The translations under genes were made by a program, and so were the position numbers. The notes beneath the pieces are model-generated. The model saw nothing but the letters and a program-made list of their open reading frames with translations. It was not told the origin of the DNA and made no database searches. DNA of 64,000 nt from Aedes albopictus (Eukaryota; Arthropoda; Insecta; Diptera; Culicidae): positions 17,425,329-17,489,328 of the forward strand of contig NC_085138.1 in the NCBI RefSeq assembly GCF_035046485.1. The letters are read 5' to 3'. Shown piece after piece: positions 11,191-22,500 of the stretch. How positions within the stretch are numbered: position 1 is the stretch's first letter; each line of letters begins with the position of its first letter.

Positions 11191-12939
11191 CTTATATGAA
11201 GACTAAACAGCAACCTGTTAAAAATTTGACAGCTGGAATGTGATGTTTACATTTGACCCATCCATTCGAGTGAAAGAATTTCATTGTAACTATTTTAAAA
11301 GATTTTATGTATTCTTATCAAAGTGATTATAAAGTTCAGCAGTTACCTTCGAACGATGGCTTTTTCCCATCGGCAACTGAGTGGTAAGTAATCGAGTATT
11401 CAGACACGAGCGTGAGAGATGCTGGCTGTGAACCTCCTGATGTGGCACTGGTGATTGCTTCGTAAAGTGTTCCGTATGTTATTCCGTCCGTGGCTCTGCT
11501 GTACTCCCATGGCCTGGAGTGATGAACTTCCATCCGTAGTTATTGTTTGTGCAGTTGAAAATCGAAGTTCTTGACAGGAGGAAATCGAATTTTCTCTCAA
11601 ACCGTGCGTCGGGCAAAGTGCGCTAGATAGAGGGCCAGATCCGCTACCCAGCGCAATACGTCCGACGTTAGGTTTCAGGTATTGATTTGGAAAAAGCTTG
11701 ATTGTCGCGTGTGGGGAAACTTCGGATTTCAACCGCGACTACAATTGTTTGGTTCGAAACATTGATTCTTGCTGGCCACGGCAAGATTGCCTATAGGGAA
11801 TGTGAATTATGGGGCTAAAAGCAATGATGGCGCTCGGTCAGCAGGCAGCCGCTGATCAGCTGGTTAAATGCCGTTTGATCTCATATAAAACCATTTGGTT
11901 TACTCGCGTCTTTTATAATAACAAAGTACATTTATAGAATAATATATCACAACATTCATAAGTCCTTGTGTATAGTTTTAAATGAACGGTTCTCTAGAGG
12001 AACAGAATGCTATGATTAACCTATTTTGAAAACCATGCCATATTTGGTTTTAAATTTTGGCTACAGAAGGTTGTGAAAACAATTAAAAGTTATTTTTTTT
12101 ATCTGTGGCTATTTTGTATATTTAAATGCTTTCTGTAGACAACGCGGCATGTTTGCTGCTATAATAAAACCTTTATAAATTACCATGAAAGCTGAAAGGT
12201 TGTCAATTTGTTACTTGGGATACTATGATTGCGTGTCAAGCGTGTCGATCGAGCTGCGTTCTTCTGTTCAAGCATACATGGATGATTATTGATTAATAAC
12301 TTCTGTCTCGTGAGTCGAAACGAGTTGCGGTCTTTGGCAACATTCATCATTGAGGTCTGAAGAATTCAATTTGGCTTTAAACCTATGACTTAATCCATGT
12401 GTTTATGCTCTACAGCACGGAGAACCTTTTTTTAAAATTCTCCATAGTAATTCCCAAGTAAACCTATTTTGCTTTTGGGCCACCATTAAATCACCACCGA
12501 AATGGCTGAAAATTTGACAGGACTCTAGTTTTGCACCAAGGATTGCAATGAACATATGGGAGCTTTGAATTTTTGACATGTTTAAAGTCTGAACTGCCCT
12601 AGTGCATTTCCTGGACCAGCCACGTACTCTGCGAAGGGTCCTCAAATAATTCCACCACTTGATCAACCCATAGAGCTCGCTAAAAGAAATACACTAGAAC
12701 TCCAATGGCGCTGTAGTCACTTTTCCAATTTATATATATTAATAACTTTAATTGCAATAATTTATTGTTCCCAAGTGTCCATCTTGTAGAGGATCATTTG
12801 TTTTGGTAAACAAAATTTAGTTGACACTTCTAGTACCGCTACAGACGCTGTAAGGACGTGGCAAACTATATGTTAGTCACACGATCAGTAGCGATATTGG
12901 ACTTCTGTGGCTAGTTATTCTAATAGCTCGCTGCACACC
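11191..12939. other. Unassigned sequence
   Basis: No recognisable gene. Minus-strand frames at 11400-11732 (110 codons) and 12403-12666 (87 codons) start with ATG but show no familiar domain; I do not call them genes. A right-end motif TGTTACTTGGG (about 12213-12223) belongs to the CCCAAGTAACA family, left partner not found. Confidence 0.45.
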
Positions 12940-13090
12940 GCGTCTTCTTGTACCGGTTGAATTCCTTCAGCTTCTTCGGGTTCCTTCTTTCATCTGCACT
13001 CCGCCATAGATGACACGCAGCACCGTTCGAAACTCCGAGGGTGCGGTGGTCCTCTGCACGTATAGTCCATGATTTGTGCTCATAAAGGTT
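12940..13090 (-). pseudogene. C-terminal fragment of a third RTE-like LINE
   Basis: The minus strand across a frameshift reads YEHKSWTIRAEDHRTLGV then a frame giving RVIYGGVQ, matching in order the C-terminal block of the intact family 1 frame (GHETWTML...LGVFERR...IFGGVQ). The sequence differs enough from family 1 to suggest another RTE-like family. Short, frameshifted, dead. Confidence 0.5.
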
Positions 13091-13254
13091 TACCGGTGTG
13101 GTTTAACAGCTCATCCCGTGTTCTTAAACCTGTAAACTTTGAAGGGTTGTTGAATTCTGCAGGGTCTATAAGGTAGAGAGCATTTCATTTTTTTTACCAT
13201 TTTGAGCTTTCCAGTTTTTGGCGCTCTTAATCGTGCAAAAAAAAACTCTGTGGC

Positions 13255-13708
13255 ATCCCGACTAGAAAATTGTAACAAAAATATAACGTAATCCTAACAA
13301 GCCATGATATTTATAACTCATTGTGATATAATCATGTTCAACATTCTTGGTGTTTTCAAAATACTATAACTCAATTATATCACATTATGTTATAAATGTT
13401 GTTCAATAACTCTTTGTGTTATAATTTGGATTTGAGTATTTGCAATTGCGAAAATAATGTAACAAAATTATATCAAATTTTGATAGAAACCAGTAATCCT
13501 GAGGTCAAAATAGGTATCTAAGTTTGTTATAATATATGATTATAACAAAATAGGTTATAATCTTGATTAGACCAGTGTACTTTTTGTTACAATTTTAATT
13601 ATTTTAATATCATCCTGCATCTAGTTTACAACATAATATGTTGAAGAAAAATATCATAACATCATAACACAATATGATACAAACTTGATATAATTTTCTA
13701 GTCGGGAT
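13255..13708. mobile_element. MITE with ATCCCGACTAGAAAATT ends
   Basis: A 454-bp AT-rich element starting ATCCCGACTAGAAAATT and ending with its inverse AATTTTCTAGTCGGGAT. The interior is full of TATAACA/TGTTATA words and has no coding frame. The duplication cannot be separated from the ends because AT is palindromic. Superfamily unknown. Confidence 0.65.
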
Positions 13709-13715
13709 TGGGACT

Positions 13716-13812
13716 TCTTGCAGGGGATCCTTCAAAAATCCATTCAAACTAATAAAATATTTCTGTGATTCTCTCAAAAATTTGTATCAGGATTTCTTAA
13801 GGAATTTGTTGC
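13716..13812 (+). repeat. Start of GGAATTCC-type minisatellite
   Basis: Short stretch of the same degenerate minisatellite that resumes at 15480 (TTCTTAAGGAATTTGTTGCAG), apparently split by the element at 13816-15470. Confidence 0.5.
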
Positions 13813-14010
13813 AGCCCAGGTAGACGTGAATATCATAATCATATCTCAATACGATCAAGTTTTGATAATTTGATATTAGTGAGATATTCATAAAGTTGCC
13901 AAATATCTGCTGAATATCTCATCGTGATATTATTTCAAAATTAGTACTTAATTTGATCTTCAGAAAGCCTTGTGCAACCCTAGATGCAACCCGCTGTATA
14001 AATTCGACAA

Positions 14011-14253
14011 TGATTTTTCATAAGGGCCTAACTGACTTGATCGATTTCTCTTCGTCGACTCTCTCTTTCGCTTATAACTTGATCAAAACAAACAAAATCA
14101 TTATTCTTTTTGTTTCTATGGCAACATGTAGTCGTCTTCTTCGCATTTCAACCAAAAAATCTTTGGAAAACTCAATACACATTCTGTGATAACACAAAGA
14201 GAGGATCGATGAAGAGAACTCGAAAATGTTAGTTAGGCCCAATTGAAAAATCA
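14011..14253. mobile_element. Foldback MITE, GGGCCTAACT ends
   Basis: TGATTTTTCATAAGGGCC then TAACTGAC on the left and the inverse of TGATTTTTCAATTGGGCC then TAACTAAC on the right; similarity continues through TTCTCTTCGTCGA versus TTCTCTTCATCGA for about 60 bp per arm. No coding frame. Confidence 0.6.
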
Positions 14254-14867
14254 GTGTAAATGTCGAAATTCTCAGCATTGCGCATGAAAACTAACTTTCG
14301 TGTATATTTTCGTTATAAACCGTCCCCAAATTATGTAACACTTCAGGGGATAGGGAATTTATAAATTACGTAACGCTTCAGATGAATAGGGATAACAGCC
14401 TAGCGTTATGACCCAAACAAACAAGTTGGAGTTTTCATAAAAAAAACGCATCATGGCTGCCTCCAGATCCTAATGACCAACCACTGCCAACAACCGTGTT
14501 CAAAATGCTTATGTTGCAAGAAATGGTGAAAACAATAGCACAGTTACCGAATTTTTTTTTTTCTCAAATAGCATTAAATTAGGCAAGGCATCATGATAGC
14601 CACGCTTTTTGAATCATTTAATTGCAGAAATGGAGAATTTACCTTCTTATTATACAAAAAAATCAGCTCATTACTCTGTTTGTCCCCAATCATTTTTTTT
14701 TTCGAGAGTGACAAATATTTTTGTTAGCTCGGTACACCTTTTGACCTGTCAAAAGTGGTTAAATATTTGGCATTGGTCAAAGAGTGTCATACTAGCTTCA
14801 GTTTGAAACTTTTGGGTTGCAACTGTATTAATATTCTGCAACCGAACATTTATTATTGGAAAATTTG

Positions 14868-15060
14868 AAAAATACTACTTAAGATCAAAATTAGCTCTTT
14901 ACATTTCCATGTGCAACATCTAGAAATCTGAAAATTACTGCTCAAGATCAAAATCAGTTCTTTCACAGATTCATCAATAGCATCCGAAAATTGTAAGATC
15001 TGAAAACTACTATTAAAGATCAAAATTAGTTATTTCACACACTCATCTACAACATGGCGC
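14868..15060 (+). repeat. Three diverged direct repeats, 63-72 bp
   Basis: AAGATCAAAATTAG-type motifs recur at about 14881, 14944 and 15016, each preceded by GAAAA-TACTACT and followed by a TTTCAC..CATC segment. Confidence 0.6.
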
Positions 15061-15145
15061 GACCAAACCAACACAACTACCATTAGCCGCAAACACCCTG
15101 GAAAACGTAGAGCTTGATGCTTTTGTTACCTCCTATTTTCAGATA

Positions 15146-15217
15146 AGAGTCGTAGTGCAGTGGTAATGTCATTGATCATTAACCACAAGGTCACAAGTTC
15201 GATTCTGGTCGTGGCCA
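15146..15217 (+). ncRNA. tRNA-like Pol III unit (tRNA-derived)
   Basis: Contains an A-box-like TCGTAGTGCAGTGGTAA and a B-box AAGTTCGATTCT at tRNA spacing, and a T-run (15224 on) that could terminate Pol III. Acceptor-stem pairing is poor, so a functional tRNA is unlikely; it looks like a tRNA-derived promoter captured in a mobile element. Confidence 0.45.
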
Positions 15218-17179
15218 TATTTCCTTTTTTTTACTCTAATCCATCTGTCAGATCATGTTTTGATATTGATTTGATGTTCTACAGCTCAGATCTGCCCAGA
15301 TATTAGTTTGATCTTATAATATCTAAATGAGATATTATTGTGTTCTTCTCCATACTAATTTTTGATCTTTTGTCTCTTATGTCAAACAAATTAATAGCTA
15401 AATATGATCTTGAGTACTTCTTTGAGTAATATCAAATGATGATATTGATTTGTTTTTTTTTTTTAGTCGGGGGATTACCCTGCACATTCCACCAGATTTT
15501 TTTTTTCTACCGGCTCTATCTTACTATGATTAATTCGGAAACTTTCACAAGGTATTTCTTTAGTTTATTACAGGAATCCATTCAGATATGTCATTAGGTT
15601 TTTCTCCGAAATTTCTGAAAAGGTTTTTCAAAAACCTAATTTACCAAAGATTTATTATGATAACCGTCCAGGGACAGCTTAAGAAATGGCACCATGGATT
15701 CCTGTTAAAGTCCTGCAGGTATTTCTTTAGAAATTCTTCCAGCGATGCCTTCAGAAAATCTTCCAGGGAATATTTCAGAAATTCTGTGGCGGTTTACTTT
15801 AGAATTTCCTTCAAGGTTTCCAAGGGATTGCCCCAGAAGATAATCAAAGTACTCTTTTAAAAAACTTCTCTTGGATGCCTTCCGAAATTGCATAACGGAT
15901 TTCTTCAGAATATATTTTATGGTATGCTTCATATTTTTTTCTAAAATTTCCACCAGAATTTTCTCTAAAGCATACACCATGAATTTCTCCGAAAATTCAC
16001 CAAGAAAAGTTTCCATGGATTTCCCAATTAATTCCTCCATAGATTATTTTGGAAACCCGTACGATAATTATTCCAGGATCCACGGATTCTTTCAGACAGA
16101 TTTCTTCAGAAAACCGTTATGAGATTCCTTCTCAAATTTGTCCAAGAATTAATTTAGAAATCTTCTATTCCTTCCAAAATAACCCCATGATTTGCTTCAG
16201 AAATAATTCCAGGAATTTGGTCTTGGAATCTACCAAGGTTTTTTTTTCAAAACCTGTACCCGCGGATTCTTCAAAAAGTCTTCCAAGCATTCTTCAGGAA
16301 ATTTCTCCAGGGCTCCATATATTCCCTCAAGAAACTCGAAATTTTCCAATAAATTCATTTAGAATTCTTATGGCTAGATTTCCATGTGTTCATTCTGGAA
16401 CTACGCCAGGGATCATTTTTCAAATTTTTCTTCAAAAAATTCTATGGAAATTCTTTGAAATTTTCTGCAGGTTTTTCATTAGAAGTTCTTTCAAAGTTTC
16501 CATCGTAAACCATACCAGTGTTTTTTTTTTGTCGGATATTCCTTCGGAAATTCGTACAGATATTTGTTTCAGAAGTCTAACAGAGATTTGTTAAGGAATT
16601 GATTCAGGCTTGCCATTGAAAATTCCCACAGCAGTATGTTCAGAATTTTTTTTGGGTATTCAACCAGAGAATTCTGCAGAAATATCTCCCATAAATCTTG
16701 CATAATTACTTTCAGTGATTCAGGCAGGAATTTTTCCAGAGCTTCTAGCAGGAGTTCATGCATATGTATACTCCTTGTGGATTTCCTTCATTTGTTTTCC
16801 AGAAATTTCTCTGGCATTTCTTCTATACATAAGAATTTCTCTAAGAATTCTATAAGGAACTCTACATTATTTCTTAGGAATTTCCACACAGATTCCTTTA
16901 CAAATACCTCCAGAGTTTATCTAAGTATTTTAATAGAAGCTTAGTAAGCACTTTTCGCAGTATTACAATGGTGTTCCCTTCAGAAATGCAACAACGGATT
17001 GCTCCAGGAGTTCTCTTATAATTTTTCCTAGATTTATCATCATTTATTAGGATTTTTCAGGATTTTTTTTCGAAATTCCTGAAGGATCATTTCCTTGGAA
17101 TTCTACCATAGGTTTGCGAGGAGTTTCTTCGGAGATTACTCATTGAAGTTCTTCAATCTTTCTTGAAATCCGGGAAAAG

Positions 17180-17485
17180 TTACCGACCGAAACGGGAATC
17201 AAACCCGTCGTCTCCGGATCAGGGGTGGGAAATGTCATAAAAATGTCATTTTGTCATTTGTTAATTTCGTTGCCTCTAGTAAGAAATGTTTTTCGATGAC
17301 ATAATTAATTGTCCATTACTTATCACCATTGTGGATTGGTGATGTAAGTGGACGAAAATTTACCCCAGAAGTGTTGGAAATTGAAAAATGTCATGACTTT
17401 TTTCGTGAAATTCCGTGACATTTTTCGTCCTTGCTCTGGATTGGCGACCCAAAGCCCTTAATCACTAGACTTACTGAAGGCTTTT
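17180..17485 (-). pseudogene. tRNA-like SINE head, split by a hAT MITE
   Basis: Minus strand without the insertion carries TAGTGATTAAGGG (A-box) and GGGTTTGATTCCCG (B-box) and resembles the head of the Feilai-type SINEs of this window (GGCGATCC, CCGGAGACG segments). No SINE body or GAA tail is present, so it is a head fragment or tRNA pseudogene. Confidence 0.55.
17220..17433. mobile_element. hAT-like MITE, 8-bp TSD
   Basis: A 214-bp insertion starting CAGGGGTGGGAAATGTC and ending with the inverse of CAAGGACGAAAAATGTC (12 of 17 positions match). Flanks CTCCGGAT (17212-17219) and CTCTGGAT (17434-17441) form an 8-bp duplication with one change. CA-start ends with 8-bp duplication are typical of hAT elements. 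It splits a tRNA-like sequence. Confidence 0.7.
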
Positions 17486-18481
17486 CCGAAAATTTCACAA
17501 AAAGGAATTCTTAAATAAATCTCTCAAGAAATTTCTAAAGTAATTCCTTTAGAGAATCCATGATGAAGTTTTGAAAATTTTCTGAAGAAATTCCTGTACA
17601 AAAGTTCCTGAAAAAAATTGTGAGTTATCTATGGAGAATTTCCTGGATACATGCCCGGAAGATTACCTTTAAAAATTCCTCAAGTCAAGTCCGTGCACCC
17701 CTACCATTTCTTCCTTGCTGCTATTTCTGTGCACGATCCTGCCTCAAGTGCCTCCTTGAAAAAAAGTATGAGCAACTTTTGAAGGAACTCCAAAGAAATA
17801 TCTTGAGAATTGCAGAAATTGCAGATAAAAGTGCTGGTGGAATTCTTAAAGAAACCCCTAAACAAATTACTTAGGAATTCCTGGAGGATGTTGTGAAGGA
17901 ATCCTTGAAATAAATCCGGAAAATACCTATAGATGAACTCTTAGAATGAGGTATGCATAGAAGAACCTCTTGAAACAATTCTTGAAAAATAACAAAGAAT
18001 TAATTTTGGAGAAATTTTTGCAGAATTTTCTGAGAGAATCTATGAATAAATTACTTAACTATCTTTGGAAAAACAAATGAAAGAATCGCTTAAGAAAAGT
18101 CCGAATAAATCCTGAGAAATCCCTGGAGGGACATATGGAGGAAGTTCTGGAGAAACCCGTGGAAGAACTTCTTGTAGAATATTGTCTAGAGTAATATCTC
18201 AATAAATAATTGAGAGAGTCCCTGAAACCTGAGGAAATATCTCGAGAAATTCTAGAAAGAAAGAATCTCAGAATCAGTGCGACTATTTATATCCTGGAAC
18301 TTTATGATTTGAAACAAATCTTTAAAGAAATTCCTGGAAAAATTCCATGAGAAATCTCTAAGAATATCTGGTGAAAGAAACTCGAATGATACTCCTGGAG
18401 GAATAAAGGAATACATGCGCTAATCTCTGTAGCAATCCCATGTAATCAAAAATTCCACTGTCTATGGCAAAATTCACTTCC

Positions 18482-18650
18482 AAGTTCCGCAAAGCTCAGA
18501 TAAAGTTCCAAATGGAACATTCTGCCTGCTGAAAAGGCTAACAATGCGCCTTGATGGAACTTCTGCGCGAAGTTCCACCAAGGCTCATTGTTAGCCTCCT
18601 CAGCAGGCAGAATATTTCATTTGGAACTTTATCTGAGCTTTGAGGAACTT
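18482..18650. mobile_element. Foldback repeat, AAGTTCC/AGCTCAGATAAAG arms
   Basis: Left arm AGCTCAGATAAAGTTCC...CTGCCTGCTGA and right arm its inverse TCAGCAGGCAG...GGAACTTTATCTGAGCT, with TTAGCC arms inside; it would fold into a long hairpin. A relative without the full palindrome lies at about 35085-35215. Boundaries approximate. Confidence 0.6.
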
Positions 18651-18716
18651 GAAAGCTGCTTAAGATGCTACGTGGAACTTTGTTGGAGCTTTCAAGTTCC
18701 TACAAACAGCAGCGCG

Positions 18717-18892
18717 CTCAAGTAACATACTTGTTACAGAAGAGTCACGGCGGCGCAGGTTTTTGTTTCGCAGAAGTCACTGTGACTTACTTCTAACAAA
18801 TTAATACTTACTTGCTAGAAGTAAGTCACAGTGACTTCTGCGAAACATAAACCTACCCCGTGACTCTTCTGGGACTAGTGTGTTACTTGGGC
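18717..18892. mobile_element. Foldback MITE with CAAGTAACA ends
   Basis: Near-perfect ~176-bp palindrome: ends CAAGTAACA / TGTTACTTG, inner arms AGAAGAGTCACGG and CGCAGAAGTCACTGTGACTT repeated in inverse. No clear target duplication. The ends are shared with the CCCAAGTAACA family. Confidence 0.65.
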
Positions 18893-19223
18893 GGTGATAC
18901 ATCAACAGGCCATAGCGCAGGAGCATCCGATTCGAATCTACAAAGGAGCGTTTACACAGATACATAATGCATTCTGAATGAAAATACAGATTTTTTTACG
19001 ATAACAACACCTTATAACGAAGCGGTCAAAGTACATTTTTGTTTTGACGATCATATTGTGAAAGATCCGTCAGAAGCTGCTTAGCTGGGTATCCGACTTC
19101 GTTATGTGAACTTTCAAGATACGAAATTAATGGAAAATGAAGCTGTTTAAAAGGCATCCTCGAACAAGCTGTTTAGCTCATAAAATACCCTCTTATCTAA
19201 ACTTTTTATTATTATTAGGAATC
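18893..19223. other. Unassigned sequence before the intact RTE
   Basis: No gene or repeat recognised except minisatellite-like text at the right edge, which continues after the RTE (22651 on). Confidence 0.5.
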
Positions 19224-19241
19224 TATGAAGGAAAAGGAAAA

Positions 19242-19593
19242 GGCTGGGTATGCTGCGCAATTCAGATCCCATTGTGATCCACTAGCCTCTGCCCAGCAAC
19301 TCCTATCCCTACCTCCACGCGGTACCGGCCGGAAACTATGAGCAACCTTAGGGAAGATCGGGTAACCAACCCCGGTGGGACCTTTGGTCGTAGGCTGACA
19401 GGGAAGGGGGGGTTTGCTTCGGCAAACCTGAGCGTCTGTTCTCCAGGAGGAGCGGCTCACAACAGCGTCTGATCCCCATGTTAGGGGCGGCTGATCTACG
19501 TCCGAGTGCCAGGGAAGGACTCTAAGCTCAACTGTGCACTATGGTCCTCCGGAAAGTAGGGGGTTGGTGTCAGGCCCTACGAGCCAGCCGTAA
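19242..19593 (+). promoter_or_regulatory. 5' untranslated/regulatory region of the RTE element
   Basis: GC-richer than its surroundings; many stops in all frames. RTE elements must carry an internal promoter upstream of the frame, so it is expected here, but no specific promoter motif is visible. A related stretch (GTCTGTTCACCAAGG..GCGGCTCA) precedes the family 2 endonuclease fragment at 45.55 kb, showing the 5' region is shared between families. Confidence 0.5.
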
Positions 19594-22500
19594 AAACCCA
19601 TTGTAACGGAAAATCAGCAACAGAATAATACGAACCGAGACCAACGGCAACGACCCCAGCGAACAAAAAGGACTTGCGATTGGAAACTCGGTACGTGGAA
19701 CTGCCGATCTCTCAACTTCATTGGGAGCACCCGCATACTCGCCGATCTACTGAAGGACCGCGGGTTCGGCATCGTAGCGCTGCAGGAGGTGTGTTGGACA
19801 GGATCCATGGTGCGAACGTTTAGAGGTAATCATACCATCTACCAGAGCTGCGGCAACACACGCGAGCTGGGAACAGCTTTCATCGTGATGGGTGATATGC
19901 AGAGGCGCGTGATCGGTTGGTGGCCGATCGACGAAAGAATGTGCAGGTTGAGGATCAAGGGCCGATTCTTCAACTTCAGCATAATAAACGTGCACAGCCC
20001 ACACTCCGGAAGTACTGATGATGACAAGGACGCATTTTACGCGCAGCTCGAGCGCGAGTACGACCGCTGCCCAAGCCACGACGTCAAGATCATCATAGGA
20101 GATTTGAACGCTCAGGTAGGCCAGGAGGAGGAATTCAGACCGACGATTGGTAAGTTTAGCGCCCACCAGCAAACGAACGAAAACGGCCTACGACTCATTG
20201 ATTTCGCCGCCTCCAAAAATATGGCCATACGTAGCACCTTTTTCCAACACAGCCTCCCTTATCGTTACACCTGGAGATCACCACAGCAGACGGAATCTCA
20301 AATCGACCACGTTCTGATTGACGGACGGCACTTCTCCGACATTATCGACGTCAGGACCTATCGTGGCCCCAACATCGACTCCGACCACTATCTGGTGATG
20401 GTCAAACTGCGCCCAAAACTCTCCGTCATCAACAATGTACGGTACCGGCGACCGTCACGGTACAACCTAGAGCGACTGAAGCAACCGGATGTCGCCTCAG
20501 CATACGCGCAGAATCTCGAAGCCGCGTTGCCAGACGAGGGCGAGCTCGATGAGGCCCCTCTAGAGGACTGCTGGAGTACAGTGAAAGCAGCCATCAACGA
20601 CGCAGCCGAGAGCACCATTGGGTACGTGGAACGGAATCGACGGAACGAATGGTTCGACGAAGAGTGCAGAACGGTTTTGGAGGAGAAGAACGCAGCGAGG
20701 GCGGTAATGCTGCAGCAAGGGACTCGACAGAACGTGGAACGTTACAAACAGAAGCGGAAACAGCAGACCCGCCTCTTTCGGGAGAAAAAGCGCCGCCTGG
20801 AAGAAGCGGAGTGTGAAGAAATGGAACTGCTGTGCCGTTCCCAAGAAACACGGAAGTTCTATCAGAAACTCAACGCATCCCGCAACGGCTTCGTGCCGCG
20901 AGCCGAAATATGCAGGGATAAAGACGGAGGCCTCTTGACGGACGGACGTGAGGTGATCGAAAGGTGGAAGCAGCACTTCGATCAGCACCTGAACGGCGTG
21001 GAGAGCGTAGGCACGGGAGCCCACGGCAACGGAGGAAATGACGACGCCAATGCAGCGGAGGACGGAAATGAATCAACTCCCACGCTGAGAGAAGTTAAGG
21101 ATGCCATTCACCAGCTCAAAACCAACAAAGCAGCTGGTAAGGATGGTATCGCAGCTGAACTCATCAAGATGGGCCCAGAAAAGTTGGCCACCTGTCTGCA
21201 TCGGCTGATAGTCAGGATCTGGGAAACCGAACAGCTACCGGAGGAGTGGAAGGAAGGGGTAATCTGCCCCATTCACAAGAAAGGCGACCATTTGGAATGT
21301 GAGAACTTCAGGGCGATCACTATTTTGAATGCTGCCTACAAAGTGCTATCCCAGATCATCTTCCGTCGTCTGTCACCTAAAACAAATGAGTTCGTGGGAA
21401 ATTATCAAGCCGGCTTCATCGACGGCCGGTCGACAACGGACCAGATCTTTACCGTACGGCAAATCCTCCAGAAATGCCGTGAATACCAGGTCCCAACGCA
21501 CCACCTGTTCATCGACTTCAAAGCGGCATACGATAGTATCGACCGCGCAGAGCTATGGAGAATCATGGACGAAAACGGCTTTCCTGGGAAGCTGACTAGA
21601 CTGATTAAAGCAACGATGGACGGTGTGCAAAACTGCGTAAGGGTTTCGGGTGAACTATCCAGTTCATTCGTATCTCGCCGAGGACTGCGACAAGGTGACG
21701 GACTCTCATGTCTACTCTTCAACATCGCGCTGGAAGGTGTGATGCGACGAGCCGGGCTCAACAGCCGGGGAACGATTTTCACAAAATCCGGTCAATTTGT
21801 GTGCTTTGCGGACGACATGGACATTATCGCTAGAACATTTGGAACGGTGGCAGAACTGTACACCCGCCTGAAACGCGAAGCAGCAAAGGTCGGACTGGTG
21901 GTGAATGCCTCAAAAACAAAGTACATGCTGGTAGGCGGAACCGAACACGACCGGATCCGTCTGGGTAGTAATGTTACGATAGACGGGGATACTTTCGAGG
22001 TGGTGGAGGAATTCGTCTACCTCGGATCCTTACTGACGGCTAACAACAACGTGAGCCGTGAAATTCGGAGGCGCATCATCAGCGGAAGTCGGGCCTACTA
22101 CGGGCTCCAGAAGAAACTGCGGTCGAAAAAGATTCACCCACGCACCAAATGCACCATGTACAAAACGTTAATAAGACCGGTAATCCTCTACGGGCACGAG
22201 ACATGGACCATGCTCGAGGAGGACCTACAAGCACTCGGAGTTTTCGAGCGACGCGTGCTAAGAACGATCTTCGGCGGTGTGCAGGAGAACGGTGTGTGGC
22301 GGAGAAGGATGAACCACGAGCTCGCTGCACTTTACGGCGAACCCAGCATCCAGAAGGTGGCCAAAGCCGGAAGGATACGGTGGGCAGGGCATGTTGCAAG
22401 AATGCCGGACAACAACCCTGCAAAGCTGGTGTTTGCAACGGATCCGGTTGGCACAAGAAGGCGTGGAGCGCAGAGAGCACGATGGGCGGACCAGGTGGAG

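Larger units (their letters stand above)
13816..15470. mobile_element. Putative non-autonomous element with CCC-start ends, split minisatellite flanks
   Basis: Minisatellite sequence stops at about 13812 and resumes at about 15480. The insert begins CCCAGGTAGACGTGAATATCAT and ends ...GATATTGATTTG, T-run, TAGTCGGGG; the ends are only weakly inverted and recall the CCCGACTA family at 13255. Inside are a foldback (14011-14253), a three-unit 63-72-bp direct repeat containing AAGATCAAAATTAG (14868-15060) and a tRNA-like unit (15146-15217). No transposase frame. Boundaries are tentative. Confidence 0.4.
15475..18420. repeat. AT-rich GGAATTCC-type minisatellite tract
   Basis: Nearly 3 kb of very degenerate short repeats of the type TTCCTTCAGAAATTCCTCCAGG. 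Up to about 17160 the T/C-rich strand is on top; after about 17490 the complement is on top, so the tract is two opposed halves around a tRNA-like/hAT insertion. The open frames in it (for example 16049-16594, rich in F, S and R) come from composition, not selection. Confidence 0.8.

Noticed and set aside
11400..11732. 110-codon minus-strand frame
   Set aside because: No motif, no supporting context; overlapping frame in the same place is also open.
16049..16594. 181-codon frame rich in F, S and R
   Set aside because: Lies in the degenerate GGAATTCC minisatellite; neighbouring frames and the opposite strand are similarly open and no domain is visible.
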